This document shows positions 1 through 9,522 of a stretch of 64,000 nucleotides of DNA, one piece after another. Position 1 is the stretch's first letter. Every line of letters begins with the position of its first letter. The stretch is from Ruegeria faecimaris (GTDB lineage Bacteria > Pseudomonadota > Alphaproteobacteria > Rhodobacterales > Rhodobacteraceae), in the NCBI RefSeq assembly GCF_900182615.1, contig NZ_FXTE01000001.1:806001-870000 (forward strand), in the 5' to 3' direction. Made by a program: the position numbers and the translations under genes. Below the pieces are notes generated by a model, which ran no database searches, was not told the origin of the DNA, and saw nothing but the letters and a program-made list of their open reading frames with translations.

Positions 1-127
1 CGGTGGTCAATCCGGCGGTTACGGTGGCGGCCAGGCAGGTGGTGGCTATGGTGACCCCTATGGCGGACAATCCAGCGCCCCGGCACCCGCATCTGGTGGA
101 ATAGACGACGACGAGATTCCGTTCTAG
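1..127 (+). CDS. ssb: Single-stranded DNA-binding protein, C-terminal end (5' partial)
   Basis: Only the last 41 codons are in the window. They encode a Gly/Gln/Tyr-rich flexible linker that ends in the acidic tip DDDEIPF just before a TAG stop. That tip is the hallmark of bacterial SSB, where it docks DNA replication and repair partners such as Chi, RecO and PriA. The OB-fold DNA-binding domain lies to the left of the window and cannot be checked. The frame is fixed by the tip and the stop at 125-127. The next gene starts 18 bases later on the same strand, so co-transcription is possible. Confidence 0.9.
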   Translation, partial: GGQSGGYGGGQAGGGYGDPYGGQSSAPAPASGGIDDDEIPF

Positions 128-145
128 GCACACCGGAGACACATC

Positions 146-1216
146 ATGACATGGTCCTTCTCGCTCGGCCGACTATTGGGGTCGGAACTGAAGGTCCATG
201 TCACTTTTTTCCTCTTGTTGGCATGGGTTGGATTCGCTGCCTATTCTACCGGAGGGATGCAGGCCGCGATCGGGAACCTGATTTTCGTGCTTGCCCTTTT
301 CGCATGTGTGGTCGCGCATGAGTTTGGTCATGCGCTGATGGCGCGGCGCTATGGCATAAAAACTCCGGACATTACTTTATTGCCGATCGGCGGTCTTGCC
401 CGATTGGAACGGATGCCAGAGAACCCCATGCAAGAGGTATCGGTGGCTTTGGCCGGTCCTGCAGTAAACGTCATCATCTGGATCATCCTCGTCTTTTTGG
501 GCGCAGGAATGCCATTTGAAACACTCGCCAATATTGATTCACCCGAGACCGGGCTTTTGAACCGCCTCGCCTATGTGAACCTTCTTCTGGCTGCCTTTAA
601 TCTCATCCCCGCATTCCCGATGGATGGTGGACGCGTTTTTCGCGCACTGCTCTGCCTGAGGATGGATCGGGTCAAGGCCACGCGCATTGCCGCATTTGCC
701 GGTCAGATAGTGGCGGTAGGATTGGGGTTTCTGGGGCTAAGCACAGGCAATCCGTTGTTGGTTCTGATCGCGGTTTTTGTATTCGTTGCCGCCAATGCAG
801 AAAGCCAGGACGTCGCAATGCGATCAGTGGCGCGTCAGGTTCTGGCCCGCGACGCCATGATCACCGAGTTTCACGCCCTATCGCCAAGCGACACGCTTGC
901 GACCGCCGCTCAAGCAGTTATTCACACCACTCAGCATGAATTTCCGTTGCTGGATGCAACAGGGAAACTGCAGGGCTTTGTCACGCGCGACCGGCTGTTT
1001 GCTGCTCTCGCCAAAGATATTCCCCGGTCAGAATTGGCCAGTTCAATCATGGTTGAGGATATCCCGACAGTGACCCTGAGCAGCGGGTTGGAAGCGGTTC
1101 TGAAACAGTTCCACGGGGGTGCCCCCGCAGTTGCCGTCTGCACGCGGTCAGATCAAATGGTCGGCTATATTACCCGTGAAAATATTGGCGAGTTAATGAT
1201 CATTCGCGGGCGTTGA
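146..1216 (+). CDS. Site-2 protease family (M50) metallopeptidase with CBS domains
   Basis: A 356-residue polytopic membrane protein. The zinc motif HEFGH is at residues 58-62 and the second-site motif NLIPAFPMDGG at 152-162 supplies the third ligand (Asp160), so the active site looks complete. About six hydrophobic segments occupy the first 220 residues. The rest, about 230-355, resembles a pair of CBS domains, which usually bind adenine nucleotides. This layout is the SpoIVFB/Rip-type intramembrane protease with regulatory CBS domains. Its substrate is unknown; family members cleave anti-sigma factors or other membrane proteins. The ATG follows a GGAGAC ribosome site. The stop abuts the stop of the convergent aroB with no spacer. 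Confidence 0.88.
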   Translation: MTWSFSLGRLLGSELKVHVTFFLLLAWVGFAAYSTGGMQAAIGNLIFVLALFACVVAHEFGHALMARRYGIKTPDITLLPIGGLARLERMPENPMQEVSVALAGPAVNVIIWIILVFLGAGMPFETLANIDSPETGLLNRLAYVNLLLAAFNLIPAFPMDGGRVFRALLCLRMDRVKATRIAAFAGQIVAVGLGFLGLSTGNPLLVLIAVFVFVAANAESQDVAMRSVARQVLARDAMITEFHALSPSDTLATAAQAVIHTTQHEFPLLDATGKLQGFVTRDRLFAALAKDIPRSELASSIMVEDIPTVTLSSGLEAVLKQFHGGAPAVAVCTRSDQMVGYITRENIGELMIIRGR

Positions 1217-2323
1217 TCAACCCAGCGCGTCCTTGAGGACACTCAAAACCGCATCCCGCGGAACATCCGACGTGACAAATGCCTGCCCGATGCCTCGGGC
1301 CAGAATGAAACGCAGTTGGCCATCGATAACCTTCTTGTCTTGCGCCATCAGCTCGACCAGCGCTTCGGCGTCGGGCAAATCCCCGTGGATATCGGAAATG
1401 TCGGTTTTCATGCCCATCGCACGCAGATGTGCCCTAACCCGGCTTGGGTCCTCTTGCGAACATAATCCAAGTCGCGCCGACAGTTCGAATGCCAGCGCGC
1501 ATCCAATCGCAACGCCTTCTCCATGCAGCAAACGATCAGAATACCCGGTAGCAGCCTCAAGCGCATGACAAAACGTATGCCCGAGATTCAGCAGGGCGCG
1601 ATCCCCTTGCTCGGTCTCATCACGAGCGACGATGTCGGCTTTCATCTGAACGGATCGGGTGACGGCCCGAACCCGCGCGGCCATATCCCCGCCCGAGACA
1701 TCGGGGCCATTGCCCTCGAGCCATTCAAAGAATGCTGCATCCCCCAACAGCCCGTATTTTACGACCTCACCATAACCGGACAGGAAATCCCTGTCGGTCA
1801 TTGTGCCCAGAACCGAAGTATCCGCCAGCACCAGTGAGGGTTGATGAAATGCGCCAATCAGGTTCTTGCCCTGCGGTGCGTTGATCCCGGTTTTGCCGCC
1901 GACCGAACTGTCGACCTGCGCTAGCAGCGAAGTTGGTATCTGAACAAACCGTACGCCCCGGCGCAAAACGGCCGCGGCAAATCCAGCGAGATCACCTATA
2001 ACCCCACCTCCGAACGCAACCACCACGTCACGCCGCTCGATTTTCTCGGCTAACAACCATTCGACCGCACGCTCAAAATGCGGCCAGCTTTTGGTGGCTT
2101 CGCCCGCGGGCAGCGCCAATGCGGACATTTCGATCCCTGCGCTGGCCAACCCATCCCGCAACGCGTCAAGATGCAGGCTCGCCACGTTTTCATCGGTCAG
2201 AACCGCTACTTTGGGTCGCGGCAGCAAAGGTGCTATGCGCTGACCGGCCTGCGTCAGCAGATCGGGGCCGATCTCTACATCATAGGACCGATCCCCAAGC
2301 TCAACATGTACGGTTTGGTGCAT
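1217..2323 (-). CDS. aroB: 3-dehydroquinate synthase
   Basis: Second enzyme of the shikimate pathway: converts DAHP to 3-dehydroquinate with NAD and a divalent metal in the cytoplasm. The 368-residue length is normal. Visible signatures are the NAD-binding GGGVIGD (105-111), the family motif PTSLLAQVDSSVGGKTGIN (130-148) and the metal-ligand region NLGHTFCHALE, followed by LLHGEGVAIG. The ATG directly follows the TAG of aroK (no spacer), so the pair is very likely translated as one operon, aroK-aroB, as in many proteobacteria. Confidence 0.97.
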   Translation of the reverse strand: MHQTVHVELGDRSYDVEIGPDLLTQAGQRIAPLLPRPKVAVLTDENVASLHLDALRDGLASAGIEMSALALPAGEATKSWPHFERAVEWLLAEKIERRDVVVAFGGGVIGDLAGFAAAVLRRGVRFVQIPTSLLAQVDSSVGGKTGINAPQGKNLIGAFHQPSLVLADTSVLGTMTDRDFLSGYGEVVKYGLLGDAAFFEWLEGNGPDVSGGDMAARVRAVTRSVQMKADIVARDETEQGDRALLNLGHTFCHALEAATGYSDRLLHGEGVAIGCALAFELSARLGLCSQEDPSRVRAHLRAMGMKTDISDIHGDLPDAEALVELMAQDKKVIDGQLRFILARGIGQAFVTSDVPRDAVLSVLKDALG

Positions 2324-2911
2324 CTATTTCCGTTCCAAAACATCAGGTCGCGTCATCAGAGCTTTGACGACACGCTCTACCATATCTTCAATCGAGACAT
2401 CCCCGTCGGACGAAACCGCCAGATCGGCGCGTTCATAGATCGGAACACGCTGATCGTACAATGCACGAAGGGTCGCGAACGGGTTTTCGGTGCGCAAAAG
2501 CGGGCGCGTATCCTTGTGGCGAACGCGGTTCCACAACACACCCAAATCGGCGCGCAACCAAACGGACACCCCGCGTTGAGTGATCATGTCGCGGTTTTGT
2601 TCGGTCATAAAGGCACCGCCGCCGGTAGAAAGGATACCTTTTTCCTCGACCAAAAGCCGCCCGATGACCTGGCTTTCCTTGCTGCGAAAAAAGGCTTCGC
2701 CATCACGCTCGAATATCTCGGGGATGGTCATGTTGGCCGCTGATTCGATTTCGGCATCGCTATCGAGGAAAGGAACCCGCAACCGAGCCGCCAATGCGCG
2801 GCCTACGGCGGTCTTTCCGGCCCCCATCATACCTACAAGCACCACTGTTTTGTGCAGTGTATAGTCCGAAACGGCAGATGCCGCATGGGTGTTATGCTTA
2901 ATTTCGCTCAT
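2324..2911 (-). CDS. aroK: Shikimate kinase
   Basis: Phosphorylates shikimate with ATP. The Walker A loop GMMGAGKT is at residues 27-34. Shikimate-binding residues lie in FLDSDAEIE (48-56), in the GGGA segment (97-100) and at RPLL (136-139) in the LID. The 195-residue protein has about 20 extra N-terminal residues compared with the E. coli enzyme, so a later start is possible, but no better in-frame ATG precedes the P-loop. First gene of the aroK-aroB operon; the promoter must lie in the 79-bp gap shared with the divergent small ORF at 2991. Confidence 0.96.
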   Translation of the reverse strand: MSEIKHNTHAASAVSDYTLHKTVVLVGMMGAGKTAVGRALAARLRVPFLDSDAEIESAANMTIPEIFERDGEAFFRSKESQVIGRLLVEEKGILSTGGGAFMTEQNRDMITQRGVSVWLRADLGVLWNRVRHKDTRPLLRTENPFATLRALYDQRVPIYERADLAVSSDGDVSIEDMVERVVKALMTRPDVLERK

Positions 2912-2990
2912 TTCATCGTGAATGACGTGATCTTAGGAAAAATGCCAGTTATAACTTGGTCAAAAGAGAAAATTGAGGCAGCGTTTGACC

Positions 2991-3140
2991 ATGGGCCGTC
3001 TGATCAAGTTCCTGATATATCTGATTTGCCTGTGTTTCATCGGGCTGGTGGGATATGTCTACCTGGGTGAGTTTTTTGGTGCAGATTTCTCTGCGCCGCA
3101 AAGCGAGGTCAGGGAGCCGGTAATACTGAATGTCGAATAA
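2991..3140 (+). CDS. Small single-pass membrane protein, unknown function
   Basis: A 49-codon ORF starting at ATG 2991 and ending at TAA 3138-3140. It encodes a short basic start (MGRLIKF), one hydrophobic helix of about 20 residues, then a polar, acidic tail likely outside the cytoplasm. It overlaps the next gene by 11 bases, which suggests translational coupling. I do not recognise the family. Support comes from position (just downstream of a divergent aroK promoter region), the overlap, and a believable membrane-protein composition; there is no motif to confirm it. Confidence 0.55.
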   Translation: MGRLIKFLIYLICLCFIGLVGYVYLGEFFGADFSAPQSEVREPVILNVE

Positions 3141-4653
3141 AGTGGCGGTGGTTGCGCTGTTTCTTGCAGGAACAGCGCAGGCGCAGCAGGAACCCCTTTC
3201 TGTTATTGAATGGCTGGCCAATCCTCCGGAAAACCTTCCGGGGACGGTTTTGCTTGAGCCACCCGTGGCGCAGCCCGGCGGTCAGCCCGATGTTCTTGTG
3301 ACCCCGCTTCAGGCATTGTCACAACCCCTTGGCCTGGTTGCTTCGACTGTCACAGGATTGCCTGTCGACATGTGGCAGAACAGCGATCCCCAACGCCTGT
3401 CCGAACTGATCGAAAGCGTCCCGGTCAAGTACAACCCTGCAATGCAGCGTTTGCTGTTCACGTTGCTTTTAACCGAAGCTCGGGCACCGACGTCCAGTAA
3501 AGGGGAAGAGATTTTGCTTTTGGCGCGGCTCGACCGCCTCATGCATCTTGGCGCTGCGGACCCCACGCAATCATTGGTACAGCTGGCAGGCCCGACGAAC
3601 AGTCTTGACCGATTTCAACGCTGGTTCGACGCCACCCTTCTGACCGGGGATGAAGATCGCAGTTGCACGGCGCTGATTGCTCAGCCGCATTTGTCACGGG
3701 ACTATGCCGCTCAGATTTTCTGCAAGGCCCGGCGTGGGGATTGGGACTCGGCCGCTCTCACGCTTGAGGCAGCCCATGCCCTACAGGTTCTGGCACCACA
3801 AGAGCTGGAGGTTCTGGACAGGTTTCTAAGCCCTGAACTGTACGAAGACGCCGAGTATCTGCCGCAACCGGACGACCCCTCGCCCCTGATGTTCCGCTTG
3901 TTCGAAGCTATTGGCGAACGTTTGCCCTCGGCTGCTTTGCCCCGCGTCTTCGCAAATGCGGATCTGCGGGATGTTGCGGGCTGGAAGGCTCAGGTCGAAG
4001 CCGCGGAACGGTTGACACGCGTTGGGGCGCTAACGCCAAATCAACTGCTGGGGCTCTATACAGAACGGTCTCCGGCTGCGTCTGGAGCCGTATGGGACCG
4101 GGTATCGTCGATACAGCGGTTCGAAAATGCACTTGATTCTGGCAATTCGGCAAAGATCGCCAAAGCTCTGCCGGTGGTTTGGAACCAGATGCGCAATATC
4201 GGCCTGGAAGTGCCATTCGCTGAACTTTTCGCCGGGCGCCTCTCTCAGGTCAAACTACAGAAACCCGCGGCCGAGGATCTGCGGTGGCGCATTCTGTTGC
4301 TGTCAGATCTATATGAAACAGCGGCGTTGTCGGCTCCGGACAATTCTGAAGAAAGTCAGTTTCTGGCTGCGCTGGCTCAGGGTGATCCGGGGCGCGCGCC
4401 CTCCCCTTCGCCGCTGGCGGATGCCATCGCAGAGGGGTTTGCATGGGCGGCGCCGGTGCCAACCGATATCAGCAACATGCTGGACGAAGGCCGCCTCGGT
4501 GAGGCGCTTCTGGAGACGATGGTCCTGTTTGCCCATGGATCGCGGGGAAATCTGGTCGACCTGACAGCTGCCATGGCAACCCTGCGCCGGGTCGGTCTAG
4601 AAGATACCGCGCGCCGCGCCGCGCTGAACCTGCTGATCCTGCAGGGCAAGTGA
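3130..4653 (+). CDS. Secreted protein of unknown function (507 aa)
   Basis: The first 19 residues form a signal peptide ending in AQA before QQEPLSVIEWL, so the mature product should be periplasmic. The rest is mostly helical in composition with no transmembrane segment and no catalytic motif that I can recognise; it could be a helical-repeat protein. It starts inside the upstream 49-codon ORF and its stop touches the start region of xerD, so the three genes probably form one transcript. Function is unassigned. Confidence 0.8.
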   Translation: MSNKVAVVALFLAGTAQAQQEPLSVIEWLANPPENLPGTVLLEPPVAQPGGQPDVLVTPLQALSQPLGLVASTVTGLPVDMWQNSDPQRLSELIESVPVKYNPAMQRLLFTLLLTEARAPTSSKGEEILLLARLDRLMHLGAADPTQSLVQLAGPTNSLDRFQRWFDATLLTGDEDRSCTALIAQPHLSRDYAAQIFCKARRGDWDSAALTLEAAHALQVLAPQELEVLDRFLSPELYEDAEYLPQPDDPSPLMFRLFEAIGERLPSAALPRVFANADLRDVAGWKAQVEAAERLTRVGALTPNQLLGLYTERSPAASGAVWDRVSSIQRFENALDSGNSAKIAKALPVVWNQMRNIGLEVPFAELFAGRLSQVKLQKPAAEDLRWRILLLSDLYETAALSAPDNSEESQFLAALAQGDPGRAPSPSPLADAIAEGFAWAAPVPTDISNMLDEGRLGEALLETMVLFAHGSRGNLVDLTAAMATLRRVGLEDTARRAALNLLILQGK

Positions 4654-4655
4654 TC

Positions 4656-5609
4656 ATGACGTCTCCGGGCTCTGACGAAATCTGGATTTCGATCTTTCTG
4701 GAAGCACAGGCCGCCGAGTTAGGCGCTGCCCAAAATACGCTTGTTGCCTATGGCCGCGATCTCAAGGATTTTGCGGCCTGGCTGCGGCGCCGGAAAATTG
4801 GGTTTGCCGAGGCCGACGCCAAGCAGGTTGAGGATTACCTGATCAGTTGCGACGCACAGGGATTGGCTCAATCCACCCGCGCCCGCCGTTTGTCTGCCAT
4901 AAAACAGATTTATCGGTTCGCATTCGAGGAAGGCTGGCGTTCGACAAACCCCGCGATCAAGATCAAAGGTCCAGGACGGCCAAAGCGGCTGCCGAAAACT
5001 CTGGATGTATCCGAGGTGGACCGGTTATTGATTGCTGCGCGCGAAAGCGGGCGAAACAACATCGAAAAGCTGCGCAATACCTGCCTGATGGAAATCCTGT
5101 ATGCCACCGGGATGCGTGTCACTGAACTGGTATCGTTGCCGGTGTCATCGGCGCGCGGCGATCCAAGGATGCTCTTGGTATTGGGAAAAGGCGGCAAAGA
5201 GCGGATGGTTCCACTGTCCCCTCCGGCTCGACAGGCGCTTTCGGCATGGTTGGCGGCTCGGGATGAGACTGAGGAAAAGCGTGTTACAAAGGGTGGGCAG
5301 AGTTCCCGATTTCTTTTTCCCTCACGTGGCAAGGCCGGGCATCTGACACGGCATATGTTCTATCATCTGATCAAGGAACTGGCGGTTCACGGTGGGGTCT
5401 CGCCCGAAAAGGTTACACCTCACACCTTGCGTCACGCTTTTGCGACACATCTTCTTGCCAACGGTGCCGATTTGCGATCGATTCAAACATTGCTTGGTCA
5501 CGCGGATGTGGCGACCACAGAAATCTATACTCATGTCCTGGAAGAACGGCTGGCTGAACTGGTGTTGCAGCATCACCCATTAGCTAAAGATCCAGTTGAA
5601 AAGGGCTAA
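4656..5609 (+). CDS. xerD: Site-specific tyrosine recombinase XerD
   Basis: Acts with XerC at the dif site to resolve chromosome dimers. Counting from ATG 4656, all catalytic residues are visible: Arg154 (TGMRVTEL), Lys178 (LGKGGKERM), His256 and Arg259 (HTLRH), His282 (LLGHADV) and Tyr291 (EIYTHV). The N-terminal SAM-like core-binding domain covers about 1-100. The length, 317 residues, is slightly above the usual 298. A GTG at 4650 is also in frame, but AGGG at 4643-4646 is 9 bases from the ATG and only 3 from the GTG, so ATG is preferred. It follows the secreted-protein gene with almost no gap. It is a housekeeping recombinase, not a sign of an integrated element. Confidence 0.93.
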   Translation: MTSPGSDEIWISIFLEAQAAELGAAQNTLVAYGRDLKDFAAWLRRRKIGFAEADAKQVEDYLISCDAQGLAQSTRARRLSAIKQIYRFAFEEGWRSTNPAIKIKGPGRPKRLPKTLDVSEVDRLLIAARESGRNNIEKLRNTCLMEILYATGMRVTELVSLPVSSARGDPRMLLVLGKGGKERMVPLSPPARQALSAWLAARDETEEKRVTKGGQSSRFLFPSRGKAGHLTRHMFYHLIKELAVHGGVSPEKVTPHTLRHAFATHLLANGADLRSIQTLLGHADVATTEIYTHVLEERLAELVLQHHPLAKDPVEKG

Positions 5610-5672
5610 CTCCTTGATCCAGTCAAGCCGCGCCCCCATAACAGACGCAGAAACACAAGCAGCTAAGGACCG

Positions 5673-6980
5673 ATGGAACCCTCAACTTCTCTGATCGACG
5701 GCACATTCTGGCTTACGTCCGGTGCCATATTGCTATTGCTCTTCTTATCGGGGTTTTTCTCGGGTTCTGAAACGGCTCTGACGGCCTCGTCACGCGGCAA
5801 GCTGCGGGCGCAGGCGGACAAAGGGTCGCGCGGGGCGCAGAAGGCGCTGGACATCACCGACGACAACGAACGGCTGATCGGATCGGTTTTGCTGGGCAAC
5901 AACCTGGTCAACATTCTTGCGGCCTCGTTGGCCACAGCGATGTTCACGCGCCTCTTTGGCGAAAGCGGCGTAGCATTGGCAACCCTGGTCATGACCTTGT
6001 TGGTTCTGATCTTTGCTGAAGTTTTGCCCAAGACCTATGCCATAACCAATTCGGAAAAAGCGGCATCCGCCGTTGCTCCGATCATCAGCGTGGTTGTCAC
6101 CTTATTCTCACCGGTCGTTTCGGCCGTACGCCTATTGGTACGGGGGGTTTTACGCCTGTTCGGTGTACAGATCGACCCGGACAGCAACATTCTGGCCGTG
6201 CGCGACGAAATCGTTGGGGCCCTGCATCTGGGCCATTCCGAAGGCGTGGTCGAGAAGGAAGACCGTGACCGTATTCTGGGCGCCTTGGATCTGGGTGAAC
6301 GTGCGGTTGAAGAGATCATGCTCCATCGTTCGAATATCGAGATGGTTGATGCGGATGATGCTCCCGAGGCGATCCTGAAACAATGCCTTGAAAGCCCCCA
6401 TACACGCCTGCCTGTCTTTAGGGACGAACCAGAAAACATCGTTGGGGTTGTTCACGCCAAAGACCTGTTCCGCGCTATGTATGCTCATGCAGGAAGCAGC
6501 GAACGTGAAAACAACCGACTGAAAGAGTTCGATGTCTCAAAGGTAGCGAACGCCCCTTATTTTGTTCCTGAAACGACCACTCTGGACGATCAGATGCGGG
6601 AATTCCTGCGGATGCATAGCCATTTTGCGCTGGTGGTCGACGAATATGGTTCACTCAGGGGTCTAATCACGCTTGAAGATATCCTCGAAGAAATCGTCGG
6701 CGAGATTGCTGATGAGTTTGATATTGATGAGGACGTCCCGGTAACGCGAACCGAAGACGGCCAGTATCTTGTTGAAGGCGCCATGACGATCCGCGATGTA
6801 AACCGCGCGATGGAATGGTCTTTGCCCGACGAAGAGGCCAATACCGTGGCCGGTCTGGTCATCCACGAAGCGCAGATGATCCCGATCACGGGTCAGGTAT
6901 TCTCGTTCCACGGTTTCAGATTCGAAGTCGTCGCGCGCGAAGGCAACAGGATCACAGAGCTGAAGATCCGTCCCCTCTGA
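5673..6980 (+). CDS. CNNM/HlyC-CorC family membrane protein (DUF21-CBS-CorC)
   Basis: A 435-residue protein with three parts: an N-terminal DUF21 membrane domain with about four helices (residues 10-190, containing FFSGSETAL), a CBS pair (about 205-330, with VVDEYGSLRGLITLEDILEEIVGEI split across its end), and a C-terminal CorC/HlyC domain (about 345-435). Members are linked to magnesium or cobalt efflux and metal homeostasis; the old hemolysin label is not supported by mechanism. It starts 63 bases after xerD on the same strand. Confidence 0.9.
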   Translation: MEPSTSLIDGTFWLTSGAILLLLFLSGFFSGSETALTASSRGKLRAQADKGSRGAQKALDITDDNERLIGSVLLGNNLVNILAASLATAMFTRLFGESGVALATLVMTLLVLIFAEVLPKTYAITNSEKAASAVAPIISVVVTLFSPVVSAVRLLVRGVLRLFGVQIDPDSNILAVRDEIVGALHLGHSEGVVEKEDRDRILGALDLGERAVEEIMLHRSNIEMVDADDAPEAILKQCLESPHTRLPVFRDEPENIVGVVHAKDLFRAMYAHAGSSERENNRLKEFDVSKVANAPYFVPETTTLDDQMREFLRMHSHFALVVDEYGSLRGLITLEDILEEIVGEIADEFDIDEDVPVTRTEDGQYLVEGAMTIRDVNRAMEWSLPDEEANTVAGLVIHEAQMIPITGQVFSFHGFRFEVVAREGNRITELKIRPL

Positions 6981-7073
6981 TCCTCTCGCCGCGACAGCCT
7001 ATGTCGTGAACGGAACAGTATCCCTGGTTCTGCGATTGCAGGCTTTGACTATATCGCAAGGGGAGTCTGTGAC

Positions 7074-9491
7074 GTGAAGACAACAACTCAGGTAGCTGTA
7101 ATCGGTGGCGGCGTTGTCGGGTGTTCGGTTCTTTATCACCTGACCAAGCTGGGCTGGTCGGATGTGATGCTGCTGGAGCGGTCCGAATTGACCAGTGGCT
7201 CGACCTGGCACGCGGCGGGTGGTTTCCACACATTGAACGGCGACACCAACATGGCCGCACTGCAAGGCTATACGATCCGGCTGTATAAAGAGCTGGAAGA
7301 GATCACCGGCATGTCCTGTGGCCTGCACCACGTTGGCGGCATAACGTTGGCCGACAACCGCGACCGGTTTGACATGCTCCTGGCCGAACGTGCCAAGCAC
7401 CGCTTTATGGGGTTAGAGACCGAAATCGTAGGCCCTGAAGAGATAAGGAAAATCGCACCGATCACCAATACCGACGGCATCATCGGCGCGCTCTATGATC
7501 CGCTGGACGGACATCTTGATCCGTCCGGAACAACCCATGCCTATGCCAAAGCGGCGCGGATGGGCGGCGCAACAATCGAAACCCATTGCATGGTGCACGA
7601 AACAAATCAGCGCGCCGATGGCACCTGGGATGTGGTCACCAACAAGGGCACGATTCATGCTGAACATGTGGTCAACGCTGGTGGGCTCTGGGCGCGCGAG
7701 GTTGGCGCCATGGCCGGTGTCTATTTCCCGCTGCATCCGATGGAACATCAGTACCTAGTCACCGACTCGATCCCCCAAATTGAGGCAATTATCGACGCAG
7801 GTGGCGAACATCCCCATGTCATGGATCCCGCCGGCGAAAGCTATCTGCGGCAAGAGGGACGCGGTCTGTGCATCGGCTTTTATGAACAAACCTGCAGGCC
7901 CTGGGCTGTCGACGGCACCTCGTGGGATTTCGGTCACGAGCTTCTTCCCGATGATTTCGATAAGATCACCGATAGTATTGAATTCGCCTATCGCCGCTTT
8001 CCTGTTCTGGCCGAGGCTGGTGTGAAATCGGTGATCCACGGGCCGTTTACCTTTGCACCGGACGGCAATCCTCTGGTCGGGCCGGTTCCGGGGTTGCGCA
8101 ACTATTGGTCGGCCTGCGGCGTGATGGCCGGGTTCAGCCAGGGCGGCGGCGTTGGTCTGACACTGGCGCAATGGATGATTGAGGGTGAGCCAGAACGCGA
8201 CGTCTTTGCGATGGACGTGGCGCGGTTCGGGGATTGGATCAGCCCGGGCTATACCCGTCCAAAGGTCATCGAGAACTATCAGAAGCGGTTCAGCGTCTCT
8301 TATCCGAACGAGGAATTGCCGGCAGCCCGCCCAGCCCGCACAACGCCGATGTATGATATCTTTACCGATCTTGGTGCTGTGTGGGGTCAGCAATACGGGC
8401 TTGAGGTGCCCAATTACTTCGCCCAGGGGGATGAACCCGGCTATGAAACGCCCTCGTTCCGCCGATCCAACGCATTCGATGCCACCGGGCGCGAAGTTCG
8501 GGCCGTGCGATCAGGTGTTGGCATCAACGAAGTGCACAATTTTGGTAAATACCGCATTGTTGGACCTGCTGCCCGTGATTGGCTGGATCGGATCATGGCG
8601 GGCCGAATCCCGAAACCGGGCCGCGTGTCGCTAACCCCGATGCTATCACCAAAGGGCAAGCTGATCGGTGATTTTACCGTTTCCTGTCTTTATGAGACCG
8701 AGTTCCGCCTAACCGCCTCCTACGGCTCTCAGGCGTTTCACATGCGCTGGTTCCTGCAAAATGCGCAGGATGGCGTAGCTGTCGAAAACATCAGCGATCG
8801 GCAGAACGGGTTCCAGATCGCCGGCCCAAAAGCCACGCAGGTTCTGGCGGCCTGCACCCGTGATGACCTGAGCGGATTTCGGTTCCTCGATCTGCGCCGC
8901 ATGACCGTTGGGATGGCCGAATGTATCGTCCAGCGCGTCAGCTATACCGGCGATTTGGGGTACGAGATCTACTGCGATCCCATGGCACAAAGGCAGTTGT
9001 GGTGGACATTATGGCAGGCTGGGCAAGAACACGGCATCGTTCCATTTGGCATGCGCGCGATGATGAGCCTGCGTCTGGACAAGTTCTTTGGCTCCTGGAT
9101 GCGAGAATTCTCGCCTGATTACACAGCCGCGGAAACCGGTCTGGATCGGTTCATTTCATTCTCTAAGAACGCCGATTTCATTGGCCGCGCAGCTGCCGAG
9201 GCTGAACGCGCCTCTGGCCCTGCCCGTCGACTGGTTGCGTTCGAGGTTGATGCCGAGGACGCTGATGTCAACGCGTATGAGCCGGTTTGGCTGGGCGGAA
9301 AGGTCGCCGGGTTTTGCACTTCGGGTGGCTATTCACACTATGCAGGCAAGTCCATTGCCATGGGGTTTCTGCCAACAGACCGCGCTGCGGACGGGCTGGA
9401 AGTAGAAATCGAAATACTTGGCCAGTTGTGCAAGGCACGCGTGATCTCAGAACCGTTATTCGACGCCGATGGCGCGCGTATGAGGGGATGA
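7074..9491 (+). CDS. GcvT-fused FAD-dependent dehydrogenase (dimethylglycine/sarcosine dehydrogenase-like)
   Basis: An 805-residue enzyme with an N-terminal DAO-type FAD domain (dinucleotide motif IGGGVVG at 10-16) and a C-terminal GcvT/aminomethyltransferase-like half (from about residue 420). The motif SGSTWHAAGG includes His46, which aligns with the His that carries covalent FAD in dimethylglycine dehydrogenase. The expected reaction is oxidative N-demethylation with transfer of the methyl carbon to tetrahydrofolate. Exact substrate (dimethylglycine, sarcosine or another methylamine) cannot be told from sequence. The start is GTG 7074, preceded by AAGGGGAG. It stands alone; such genes are typical of marine Rhodobacteraceae that degrade osmolytes. 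Confidence 0.87.
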   Translation: MKTTTQVAVIGGGVVGCSVLYHLTKLGWSDVMLLERSELTSGSTWHAAGGFHTLNGDTNMAALQGYTIRLYKELEEITGMSCGLHHVGGITLADNRDRFDMLLAERAKHRFMGLETEIVGPEEIRKIAPITNTDGIIGALYDPLDGHLDPSGTTHAYAKAARMGGATIETHCMVHETNQRADGTWDVVTNKGTIHAEHVVNAGGLWAREVGAMAGVYFPLHPMEHQYLVTDSIPQIEAIIDAGGEHPHVMDPAGESYLRQEGRGLCIGFYEQTCRPWAVDGTSWDFGHELLPDDFDKITDSIEFAYRRFPVLAEAGVKSVIHGPFTFAPDGNPLVGPVPGLRNYWSACGVMAGFSQGGGVGLTLAQWMIEGEPERDVFAMDVARFGDWISPGYTRPKVIENYQKRFSVSYPNEELPAARPARTTPMYDIFTDLGAVWGQQYGLEVPNYFAQGDEPGYETPSFRRSNAFDATGREVRAVRSGVGINEVHNFGKYRIVGPAARDWLDRIMAGRIPKPGRVSLTPMLSPKGKLIGDFTVSCLYETEFRLTASYGSQAFHMRWFLQNAQDGVAVENISDRQNGFQIAGPKATQVLAACTRDDLSGFRFLDLRRMTVGMAECIVQRVSYTGDLGYEIYCDPMAQRQLWWTLWQAGQEHGIVPFGMRAMMSLRLDKFFGSWMREFSPDYTAAETGLDRFISFSKNADFIGRAAAEAERASGPARRLVAFEVDAEDADVNAYEPVWLGGKVAGFCTSGGYSHYAGKSIAMGFLPTDRAADGLEVEIEILGQLCKARVISEPLFDADGARMRG

Positions 9492-9522
9492 CACTGCTTT
9501 CATACGTCTGCATTGTCGGCGC

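Noticed and set aside
4656-5609. Tyrosine recombinase as a sign of an integrated element
   Set aside because: It fits housekeeping XerD and sits among core genes; no att repeats, tRNA or phage genes nearby.
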